Shown here one piece after another: positions 1 to 5,667 of a stretch of 6,777 nt of DNA. Every line of letters starts with the position of its first letter. The stretch's first letter is position 1. Source of the DNA: CAISIP01 sp031383745 (GTDB taxonomy: Bacteria; Pseudomonadota; Gammaproteobacteria; Burkholderiales; Burkholderiaceae_C). Location: contig JANMZX010000284.1 in the NCBI GenBank assembly GCA_031383745.1, positions 1-6,777 of the forward strand, given 5' to 3'. The notes under the pieces were generated by a model. It was given only the letters and a program-made list of their open reading frames with translations, was not told the DNA's origin and ran no database searches. The position numbers were made by a program, and so were the translations under genes.

Positions 1-894
1 TCGCCTCAAAAGCGCAAGGTCTCCAAGTCGGTCGCGGTGGTCAAACGAAAAGTTGCCACCCGGCCCACTCGGCCTGTGGTCATCATCCCCGCCAAGCCTT
101 CATTCGGCGAAGTTGCAGGCCTTCACGGCGCGCCTGACGCGCTGGATTTGAAGTCCAGTGTAGCTTTGGTAATTGACCAAGACACGCGCGAAGTGCTGTT
201 CAGTAAAAACGAGCAAGCTGTGCTGCCCATTGCGTCGCTCACCAAGTTAATGACAGCGCTGATTGTCAGCGAGGCCAAGTTGCCAGCAGACGAATTGATC
301 ATGATCTCGCAAGCCGATGTTGATACCGAGAAGGGCAGTCGCTCGCGCTTGCGCGTCGGCACTGAGCTGAGCCGTGGCGAGCTGATGCATCTGGCGCTGA
401 TGTCCAGCGAAAACCGCGCCGCCCACGCGCTGGGGCGCACCTATCCGGGCGGCCTGCCGACGTTCGTGGCCCTGATGAACGCCAAGGCGCAGAGCCTGGG
501 TATGGCCGACACGCGGTATGTGGAGCCCACCGGGCTGTCAAGCAAGAACCAATCCAGCGCCCAGGACCTGGCCCGTCTGGTGAACGTGGCCTACGGCAAC
601 CCGACGCTGCGCGAGTTGTCTACCTCTCCGCACCACGAGGTCGAAATCGGCAATCGGACCTTGCAGTTCAACAACACCAACCGGCTGGTGAGCAATCCGG
701 CATGGCAGATCGGTCTGCAGAAGACGGGCTACATCTCCGAGGCCGGACGTTGCCTGGTGATGCAGGCCACCGTGGCCGGCCGCAAGCTGATCATGGTGTT
801 CCTGGATTCGACCGGCAAGTTCACGCGGCTTGCCGATGCGGAGCGTGTGCGCCGCTGGGTCGAGTCCACGCCGGTCGCCAAGCCGGTCGGCTGA
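1..894 (+). CDS. pbpG: D-alanyl-D-alanine endopeptidase/carboxypeptidase, PBP7 (PbpG) type, 5' partial
   Basis: This is a periplasmic serine peptidase of family S11 (low-molecular-weight penicillin-binding protein) that would cleave D-Ala-containing cross-links or stem peptides in peptidoglycan. All three active-site motifs are visible when counting from the GTG codon at 37: SLTK (Ser67 nucleophile, Lys70), SEN (124-126) and KTG (229-231), in the usual order and spacing. The frame is open from base 1, and the first residues are Lys/Arg/Val/Pro-rich with no signal peptide. The GTG at 37 is therefore probably internal, and the real start with the signal sequence lies outside the window; the basic stretch would be the linker after it. 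The domain ends normally in a TGA at 892-894. PBP7 is favoured over PBP5 (DacA) because the protein stops soon after the catalytic domain, with no second domain or amphipathic C-terminal anchor. Bases 121-300 are distinctly AT-richer than the rest. It is convergent with the iclR-type gene, 17 bases away. Confidence 0.9.
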   Translation, partial: SPQKRKVSKSVAVVKRKVATRPTRPVVIIPAKPSFGEVAGLHGAPDALDLKSSVALVIDQDTREVLFSKNEQAVLPIASLTKLMTALIVSEAKLPADELIMISQADVDTEKGSRSRLRVGTELSRGELMHLALMSSENRAAHALGRTYPGGLPTFVALMNAKAQSLGMADTRYVEPTGLSSKNQSSAQDLARLVNVAYGNPTLRELSTSPHHEVEIGNRTLQFNNTNRLVSNPAWQIGLQKTGYISEAGRCLVMQATVAGRKLIMVFLDSTGKFTRLADAERVRRWVESTPVAKPVG

Positions 895-911
895 TCGCCG
901 AGCGGGCCCAG

Positions 912-1703
912 CTAGAGCCGGTTCGGCGCCGGTGCAAAACCCAGCGTGTCCGATATCTGCTGGGCAGTGGCCTGGAGCTGGCCGAGCCAGGCGTCGTCCA
1001 GACGGCTCGCGGGTGCTGAAATCGACAGCCCTGCCACCAGCTTTCCCTGGTCGTCGTAGACCCCGCAGGCCATGCAGCGCACACCCAGTTCGAGCTCTTC
1101 GTTGTCCTGCGCGTAACCCAGCTGCCGCACTTTGGCGAGTTCGCGCTCCAGCGTCGCAAGTTGGGTGATGCTGTTCTTGGTCTGCCCGTGCAGCCCGGTG
1201 CGCGTGGCATAGGCGCGGATGCGTGGCGCGTCGTCCGCCGACAGGAATAGCTTGCCCACCGAAGTCAGGTGCAGCGGCGCGCGGCCACCGATGGCGCGCA
1301 CCACCTGCATGCCGGAGCGCTCGCTGTAGGCGCGCTCCACATAGATGATTTCATCCCCCTGGCGCATGCTCAGGTTGACCGGTTGCTGGATCTTCTTGTG
1401 CAGTTCGCGCATCGGGACCAGCGCCGCGTCCCGGACGTTCAGGCGGCCCTTGACCAGGTTGCCCAGCTCCAGCAGCCGCATGCCCAGCCGGTAGCTGCCG
1501 GGCTGCGAGCGCTCCACAAAACGGCCGATCGCCAGGTCGTTGAGGATGCGATGCGCCGTCGACGGATGCAGGCCTGTCTTCTCGCTGATGTCCTTGAGCG
1601 AAATCGCGTCCTCGCGCGAGGCCAGCACATCCATCAGCGCGAACATGCGCTCGAGCACCTGCACGGCCGGTGTGGCGACGCTGTCGGGATCGGCCTTCTT
1701 CAT
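912..1703 (-). CDS. IclR-family transcriptional regulator
   Basis: This 263-residue protein has the two-part IclR architecture. An N-terminal winged helix-turn-helix (about residues 13-75) contains the recognition segment around TGLHPSTAHRILNDL. A C-terminal effector-binding domain (about 90-255) carries the family hallmarks RAPLHLTSVGKLFL (141-154) and the LGVRCMACGVYDD...VAGLSISAP block (206-231). Length is typical of the family. The ATG at 1701-1703 overlaps the stop of the upstream ate/bpt gene as ATGA, and no purine-rich ribosome site precedes it, so translation probably depends on reinitiation from that gene. It is the last gene of the aat-ate-iclR set. IclR proteins usually control catabolic or transport genes and bind small organic acids; the target cannot be read from sequence. 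The divergently transcribed bkd operon is a possible target (inference only). No specific symbol is justified. Confidence 0.93.
   Translation of the reverse strand: MKKADPDSVATPAVQVLERMFALMDVLASREDAISLKDISEKTGLHPSTAHRILNDLAIGRFVERSQPGSYRLGMRLLELGNLVKGRLNVRDAALVPMRELHKKIQQPVNLSMRQGDEIIYVERAYSERSGMQVVRAIGGRAPLHLTSVGKLFLSADDAPRIRAYATRTGLHGQTKNSITQLATLERELAKVRQLGYAQDNEELELGVRCMACGVYDDQGKLVAGLSISAPASRLDDAWLGQLQATAQQISDTLGFAPAPNRL
1700..1703 (-). other. ATGA stop-start overlap coupling bpt to the iclR-type gene
   Basis: On the minus strand the ATG of the regulator (1703-1701) overlaps the TGA of bpt (1702-1700). The preceding bases are C/G-rich with no recognisable ribosome site. This suggests translational coupling, and one transcript for all three minus-strand genes. 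Confidence 0.8.
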
Positions 1704-2479
1704 GTCGCGGGCTCGGTGCAGGACGGGGCGGGGCCGCGCGCCGCACTAGCATCGCGCCAGACGCCATCCTGCAGGCGTTGCTGCGGATGGAACCGGGCCT
1801 TGTAGTTCATCTTGGGGCTGGCTTCGATCCAGTAGCCCAGGTAAAGGTGCGGCAGCTTGAGTTCGCGCGCCCGCGCGATCTGCCACAACACGTTGTAGGT
1901 GCCAAAACTGGCGGCCCGGTCGGGTTCGTAAAACGTGTACACCGCCGATATGCCGTCCTCCAGAACGTCCAGGATGGATACCATGCGCAGCGCGCCGGCG
2001 TCCCTGCTGTCGGCCGGCTCGCGGAATTCGACCAGCCGCGAATTGACGCGGCTCTGCAGCAGAAACTGGGTGTACTGCTCGATGCTGTCGTGGTCCATGC
2101 CCCCGCCGGCATGGCGGCCGTTCTGGTAGCGCAGGTACAGCTGGTAATGCTCGGGAATGAAGCTGAGCCGGGTGATGCGCGTCTGCAGCGCACTGTGGCG
2201 TTTCCAGGCGCGGCGCTGGCTGCGGTCGGGCTCGAAGGCATTCACCAGCACGCGCAAGGGGGTGCAGGCCTGGCAGGTGCCGCAGTGCGGGCGGTAGGTG
2301 AAGAGCCCGCTGCGCCGGAAGCCCTGGCTGACAAGCTCCGAGTAGGTGGCGTTGTTGATCAGGTGGCTGGGCGTCGCTACCTGGGACCGTGCCTGTTTGC
2401 CGGCCAGGTAGCTGCAGGGGTAGGGCGCGGTTGCGTAAAACTGCAGTGTCTGTAGCGGAAGGTCCTTGAGATGTGTCAC
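1700..2479 (-). CDS. bpt: Bacterial aminoacyl-tRNA-protein transferase (Bpt/Ate type)
   Basis: This 259-residue cytoplasmic enzyme of the ATE family transfers an amino acid from charged tRNA to the N-terminus of proteins starting with acidic residues. Characterised bacterial members (Bpt of Vibrio vulnificus) transfer leucine, although database entries often read arginyltransferase (ate). The N-terminal ATE domain shows the conserved cysteines C22, C66, C69 and C72 (CGTCQAC block) and LPLQTLQFY at 8-16. The C-terminal GNAT-like domain contains FREPADS (152-158), VYTFYEPD (180-187), SFGTYNVLWQI (191-201) and LYLGYWIEASPKMNYKARF (212-230). The start is GTG at 2479, reading VTHLKDLP; it forms a GTGA overlap with the aat stop, and no Shine-Dalgarno sequence precedes it. 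The frame stays open upstream to 3049, but that part is a shadow of aat and has no family similarity. The C-terminal tail after residue 240 is Ala/Pro-rich and variable. Together with aat it marks substrates for ClpS/ClpAP. Confidence 0.93.
   Translation of the reverse strand: MTHLKDLPLQTLQFYATAPYPCSYLAGKQARSQVATPSHLINNATYSELVSQGFRRSGLFTYRPHCGTCQACTPLRVLVNAFEPDRSQRRAWKRHSALQTRITRLSFIPEHYQLYLRYQNGRHAGGGMDHDSIEQYTQFLLQSRVNSRLVEFREPADSRDAGALRMVSILDVLEDGISAVYTFYEPDRAASFGTYNVLWQIARARELKLPHLYLGYWIEASPKMNYKARFHPQQRLQDGVWRDASAARGPAPSCTEPAT
2476..2479 (-). other. GTGA stop-start overlap coupling aat to bpt
   Basis: On the minus strand the TGA of aat (2478-2476) lies inside GTGA, whose GTG (2479-2477) starts bpt. 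The bases just upstream of the GTG hold no Shine-Dalgarno-like purine run, so the GTG is probably reached by ribosomes that have just finished aat. The overlap also settles the bpt start in a frame that remains open far upstream. Confidence 0.8.
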
Positions 2480-3243
2480 TTGATCGTGGGCGTGTCTGGC
2501 AGGATTGAATGCCAGTATAGAGGCTCGAATTGCCAGCGGGGCGGGTCGGCCGCTTGCCCTTCGGCAGACAAGGCCTGAAAGCGGGAGCGGGGCATTTCCC
2601 GGGCGCCCAGCGACGCCAGGTGGCGCGTGTTTTGCTGGCAATCGATCAGCCCTATCTGCTGCGCTCTGCAAAAGGCGGTCAAGGCCGCGAGCGCGATTTT
2701 CGACGCGTCGTCCTGCAGGCTGAACATCGACTCGCCGAATACCGACCGCCCGATCGCGACACAGTACAGCCCGCCAGCCAGGCGCCCGTCGATCCAGGTC
2801 TCGACACTGTGGGCAAAGCCGGCCTGGTGCAGCGCGACATAGGCCTGTTGCATCTGCGGCAGGATCCAGGTGCCGCCGGAGCCGGATTCCCGGGTGCTGG
2901 CACAGGCGTGGATCACGTCCGCAAACGCGGTGTCGAAGCGCACCTCGCAGCCCGGCTGCCGTGCGAAGCGTTGCACAGTCTTGCGCAGGGAGCGGTGCAG
3001 GCGGAACGCCTCGGGCAGCAGTACCATGCGCGGGTCCGGGCTCCACCACAGGATCGGTTGGCCCTCGCTGAACCAGGGAAAGATGCCCCGGCGGTAGGCC
3101 CTCACCAGTGTGGCTACATCGAGCGCGCCACCGGCCGCAAGCAGACCGGGCGCATCTGATTGCGGCCCCCAGGCCTGCGCCACGTCCGGAAACACATCAC
3201 CAGGCTCGAGCCAGGGCAGGGTGGGACGGGGCTTGGCGGACAT
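2476..3243 (-). CDS. aat: Leucyl/phenylalanyl-tRNA--protein transferase
   Basis: This cytoplasmic enzyme transfers Leu or Phe from its tRNA to the N-terminal Arg or Lys of a protein, creating a primary N-degron for ClpS/ClpAP. The 255-residue product has the family blocks in order: LLAAGGALDVATLVRAY (34-50), GIFPWFSEGQPILWWSPDPR (53-72), GTWI (124-127), GGLYCVAIGRSVFGESMFS (157-175) and LIDCQQNTRHLASLGA (199-214). The aspartate in the IDCQ block is the position linked to catalysis in the E. coli enzyme. It is slightly longer than the E. coli protein (about 234 residues), mainly through both termini. The ATG at 3241-3243 gives the family-like beginning PTLPWLEPGDVFP. Its ribosome site is weak: GGTGGGA lies about 13 bases upstream. 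It is the first gene of the minus-strand set and stops in a 4-base overlap with bpt. It is divergent from bkdA1 across 148 bases. Confidence 0.96.
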   Translation of the reverse strand: MSAKPRPTLPWLEPGDVFPDVAQAWGPQSDAPGLLAAGGALDVATLVRAYRRGIFPWFSEGQPILWWSPDPRMVLLPEAFRLHRSLRKTVQRFARQPGCEVRFDTAFADVIHACASTRESGSGGTWILPQMQQAYVALHQAGFAHSVETWIDGRLAGGLYCVAIGRSVFGESMFSLQDDASKIALAALTAFCRAQQIGLIDCQQNTRHLASLGAREMPRSRFQALSAEGQAADPPRWQFEPLYWHSILPDTPTIK

Positions 3244-3303
3244 GCCGCCGACTTTATCCCACCGGTTGCGAAGGTGCCGTGGCGCGTCCGGTGTTGCCGT
3301 GCC

Positions 3304-3337
3304 AGCCCGGAGCCGCTGCGCCGCAGGGTTGCGGGCT
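3304..3337. repeat. Nested short inverted repeats, candidate operator
   Basis: AGCCC at 3304-3308 is matched by GGGCT at 3333-3337. Between them are CTGCG-C-CGCAG (3316-3326), a near-continuous palindrome, and CCGCA/TGCGG (3321-3325 and 3330-3334). They sit directly before the possible -10 box of bkdA1, where a repressor or activator could bind. Short GC palindromes arise often by chance in GC-rich DNA, so this is only a candidate. Confidence 0.25.
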
Positions 3338-3378
3338 TATCATGCGGCTGTGCGCTGAACATCCCACCCGACCAGGCC

Positions 3379-3383
3379 AGGAG
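3379..3383 (+). promoter_or_regulatory. Ribosome binding site deciding the bkdA1 start
   Basis: AGGAG lies 8 bases before the ATG at 3392 and 2 bases before the in-frame ATG at 3386. The spacing supports the downstream codon as the start. Confidence 0.75.
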
Positions 3384-3391
3384 TCATGCCG

Positions 3392-4627
3392 ATGCCACAC
3401 TACGCGCCGCTACGCCTGCATGTGCCGGAGCCTACCGGGCGGCCCGGGCACGATACCGACTTTTCCTACCTGCCCCTGTCCGAAGCCGGGGCGGTGCGCA
3501 GGCCGCCGGTCGACGTGCTGGCCGCGCAGACCAGCGACCTGGCGTTCACCCTGATCCGCGTGCTCGACCGGGACGGCAGGGCGGTGGGCCCCTGGGCGCC
3601 GGACGTCGACGCGGCCTGGTTGCGCAAGGGCCTGCGCGCGATGCTCCGTACCCGCGCTTTCGACGCGCGCATGCAGATCGCGCAGCGGCAGAAGAAGATG
3701 TCGTTCTACATGCAGTGCCTGGGCGAGGAGGCGATCGCCTGCGCGCACGCCATGGCGCTGGGCGAGGGCGACATGTGTTTCCCCACCTACCGCCAGCAGG
3801 GGCTGCTGCTGGCCCGCGACGATGTGTCAATGGTCGACATGATCTGCCAGCTGTTCTCGAACGAGCACGACCCGATCAAGGGGCGCCAGTTGCCGGTGAT
3901 GTATTCCAGCCGCAAACAGGGCTTTTTCTCGATTTCCGGCAACCTTGCCACGCAGGTCATACAGGCGGTGGGCTGGGCCATGGCCTCGGCGATCAAGGGC
4001 GACACCAAGGTGGCGTCGAGCTGGATCGGCGATGGCGCCACAGCCGAAGCCGACTTTCACACCGGGCTGACGTTCGCCCATGTGTACCGCGCGCCGGTGA
4101 TCCTGAACGTGGTGAACAACCAGTGGGCGATTTCCACCTTCCAGGCGATAGCCGGGGGCGAAGGAACGACTTTCGCCGCGCGCGGCGTCGGCAGCGGCAT
4201 CGCGTCGCTGCGGGTAGACGGCAACGACTTTCTGGCGGTGTATGCGGCGTCATGCTGGGCGCTGGAACGCGCGCGGCGCAACCTGGGGCCGACGCTGATC
4301 GAATGGGTCACCTACCGGGCCGGCCCGCACTCCACATCCGACGACCCGAGCAAGTACCGCCCGGCCAACGACACGGCGCGTTTCCCGCTGGGCGACCCGA
4401 TTGCACGGCTGATGCAGCACATGGTGGCGTTGGGCGTTTGGTCGCCGGCCGAACACGAAGCCGCGCAGCGCGAGATCGAGGCCGAGGTGGTGGTCGCGCA
4501 GAAGGAGGCCGAGCGCTACGGTACGCTGGCCGACGGCCATGTGCGCAGCCCGGCGGAGATGTTCGAGGATGTGTACAAGGTGATGCCGGAGCACCTGCGC
4601 CGGCAGCGCCAGGAACTGGGGATCTGA
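3392..4627 (+). CDS. bkdA1: Branched-chain 2-oxo acid dehydrogenase E1 component, alpha subunit
   Basis: This is the alpha chain of the thiamine-diphosphate-dependent E1 decarboxylase. It acts on 2-oxoisocaproate, 2-oxo-3-methylvalerate and 2-oxoisovalerate and passes the acyl group to the lipoyl arm of E2. The 411-residue product closely resembles Pseudomonas putida BkdA1 from end to end as I recall that sequence. Visible motifs are RQKKMSFYMQ (99-108), CFPTYRQQG (129-137), the ThDP/Mg site GDG...NN (213-215 to 242-243, with NQWAIST following) and the loop RAGPHSTSDDPSKYR (309-323) with the active-site-region His313 and Ser314. The ATG at 3392 is chosen over the in-frame ATG at 3386: AGGAG (3379-3383) lies 8 bases before it but only 2 before the other, and the P. 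putida protein starts at the matching place. It is the first gene of bkdA1-bkdA2-bkdB, and the next start follows 2 bases after its stop. Confidence 0.97.
   Translation: MPHYAPLRLHVPEPTGRPGHDTDFSYLPLSEAGAVRRPPVDVLAAQTSDLAFTLIRVLDRDGRAVGPWAPDVDAAWLRKGLRAMLRTRAFDARMQIAQRQKKMSFYMQCLGEEAIACAHAMALGEGDMCFPTYRQQGLLLARDDVSMVDMICQLFSNEHDPIKGRQLPVMYSSRKQGFFSISGNLATQVIQAVGWAMASAIKGDTKVASSWIGDGATAEADFHTGLTFAHVYRAPVILNVVNNQWAISTFQAIAGGEGTTFAARGVGSGIASLRVDGNDFLAVYAASCWALERARRNLGPTLIEWVTYRAGPHSTSDDPSKYRPANDTARFPLGDPIARLMQHMVALGVWSPAEHEAAQREIEAEVVVAQKEAERYGTLADGHVRSPAEMFEDVYKVMPEHLRRQRQELGI
4618..4622 (+). promoter_or_regulatory. Ribosome binding site of bkdA2
   Basis: GGGGA lies inside the last codons of bkdA1, 7 bases before the ATG at 4630. 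A weaker AGGA at 4611-4614 is too far away. The stop of bkdA1 and this start are 2 bases apart. Confidence 0.6.
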
Positions 4628-4629
4628 GC

Positions 4630-5667
4630 ATGGCCGCCACCGATTCCTCCACCCGCACGCCGATGACCATGATCCAGGCGCTTCGATCGGCCATGGACGT
4701 CATGCTCGAGCGCGACGACAACGTGGTCGTGTATGGCCAGGACGTGGGCTACTTCGGCGGTGTGTTCCGCTGCACCGAAGGGCTGCAGAAGAAATACGGC
4801 AGCTCGCGCGTATTCGACGCGCCGATCTCCGAAGGCGGCATCGTCGGCACGGCGGTGGGCATGGGCGCCTACGGCCTGCGTCCGGTGGTCGAGATCCAGT
4901 TTGCCGACTATTTCTACCCGGCGAGCGACCAGATCGTGTCGGAGGCGGCGCGCCTGCGCTACCGCTCGGCGGGGGACTTCACGGCGCCCATCACCATCCG
5001 CATGCCCTGCGGCGGCGGCATCTACGGCGGGCAGACCCACAGCCAGAGCCCGGAGGCGATGTTCACGCACGTCTGCGGCCTGCGTACGGTCATGCCGTCC
5101 AACCCCTACGACGCCAAGGGCCTGCTGATCGCATCGATCGAGAACGACGACCCGGTCATCTTCCTGGAGCCCAAGCGCCTGTACAACGGCCCGTTCGACG
5201 GCCACCACGACCGGCCGGTGCTGCCGTGGTCGAGCCACCCGATGGGCGAGGTGCCCGAGGGCTACTACACCGTGCCGCTGGACACCGCGGCAATCGTCCG
5301 CCCGGGCAAGGCGCTGACGGTGATCACCTACGGCACCATGGTCTATGTGTCGCAGACTGCTGCGCTCGAGAGCGGCGTCGACGCCGAGATCATCGACCTG
5401 CGCTCGATCTGGCCGCTCGACCTGCAGGCGATCGTGACCTCGGTGCGCAAGACCGGCCGCTGCGTCGTGGTGCACGAAGCCACCCGCACCAGCGGCTTTG
5501 GCGCCGAACTGGTGGCGCTGGTCCAGGAGCATTGCTTCTACCACCTCGAGGCCCCGATCGAGCGGGTGGCGGGTTGGGACACCCCCTACCCGCATGCCCA
5601 GGAGTGGGCCTATTTCCCCGGCCCCGAGCGGGTGGGCAAGGCGTTTCTGCGCGCGATGGAGGCATGA
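4630..5667 (+). CDS. bkdA2: Branched-chain 2-oxo acid dehydrogenase E1 component, beta subunit
   Basis: This is the beta chain of the E1 heterotetramer. It completes the ThDP site and docks E1 onto the E2 core. The product has 345 residues, close to the P. putida BkdA2 length. The transketolase pyrimidine-binding domain fills about residues 12-190. It contains VVVYGQDVGYFGGVFRCTEG (32-51), PISEGGIVG (65-73; Glu68 is the expected contact to the ThDP pyrimidine ring), FADYFYPASDQI (91-102) and GGIYGGQTHSQSPEA (129-143, His137 at the active site). The C-terminal transketolase domain (about 215-340) contains DLRSIWPLD (256-264) and VVVHEATRTSGFGAE (279-293). The ATG at 4630 is preceded by GGGGA with a 7-base spacer. 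Its stop is shared with the start of bkdB. The same frame is open far upstream through bkdA1, but that part is only a shadow of the E1 alpha gene. Confidence 0.97.
   Translation: MAATDSSTRTPMTMIQALRSAMDVMLERDDNVVVYGQDVGYFGGVFRCTEGLQKKYGSSRVFDAPISEGGIVGTAVGMGAYGLRPVVEIQFADYFYPASDQIVSEAARLRYRSAGDFTAPITIRMPCGGGIYGGQTHSQSPEAMFTHVCGLRTVMPSNPYDAKGLLIASIENDDPVIFLEPKRLYNGPFDGHHDRPVLPWSSHPMGEVPEGYYTVPLDTAAIVRPGKALTVITYGTMVYVSQTAALESGVDAEIIDLRSIWPLDLQAIVTSVRKTGRCVVVHEATRTSGFGAELVALVQEHCFYHLEAPIERVAGWDTPYPHAQEWAYFPGPERVGKAFLRAMEA
5658..5662 (+). promoter_or_regulatory. Ribosome binding site of bkdB
   Basis: GGAGG lies in the last codons of bkdA2, 4 bases before the ATG at 5667 and 1 base before the ATG at 5664. 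The spacing is short but favours 5667. The strong match suggests that E2 is translated with its own initiation as well as by coupling. Confidence 0.65.

Larger units (their letters stand above)
3244..3391. promoter_or_regulatory. Divergent aat / bkdA1 intergenic region
   Basis: This 148-base region must hold the promoters for both directions unless one unit is read from further away. Towards bkdA1, TATCAT at 3338-3343 matches the sigma-70 -10 box at five of six positions, but the -35 position 17 bases upstream (GCTGCG) does not match. An activator or another sigma factor may therefore be needed. Just upstream lie overlapping short inverted repeats (3304-3337). Towards aat no convincing promoter is visible. 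The region is GC-rich overall and lacks the AT tracts expected for an Lrp-type site. Confidence 0.4.

Noticed and set aside
37..39. GTG as the true start of the pbpG-like gene
   Set aside because: The frame is open through base 1, no ribosome site is visible before it, and the protein would lack the signal peptide needed for a periplasmic enzyme.
888..920. Possible bidirectional terminator between the pbpG-like and iclR-type genes (CGGCT at 888-892, AGCCG at 916-920)
   Set aside because: The stem is only five pairs with a 23-base loop, overlaps both coding ends, and has no T tract on either strand; rho-dependent or more distant termination is equally likely.
2480..3049. Upstream extension of the bpt reading frame, giving a 449-residue protein
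   Set aside because: The extra 190 residues are the second frame of aat, rich in Arg/Pro/Ala with no domain; the GTG at 2479 begins the family-like sequence and overlaps the aat stop.
3160..4629. Upstream extension of the bkdA2 frame to make an 835-residue protein
   Set aside because: It lies entirely over bkdA1, whose motifs are unambiguous in another frame; the extension is low-complexity and family similarity starts only at 4630.
4516..5595. Long open frame of 359 residues antisense to bkdA2
   Set aside because: Same reason: composition is that of a reverse-strand shadow, opposite a strongly conserved E1 beta gene.
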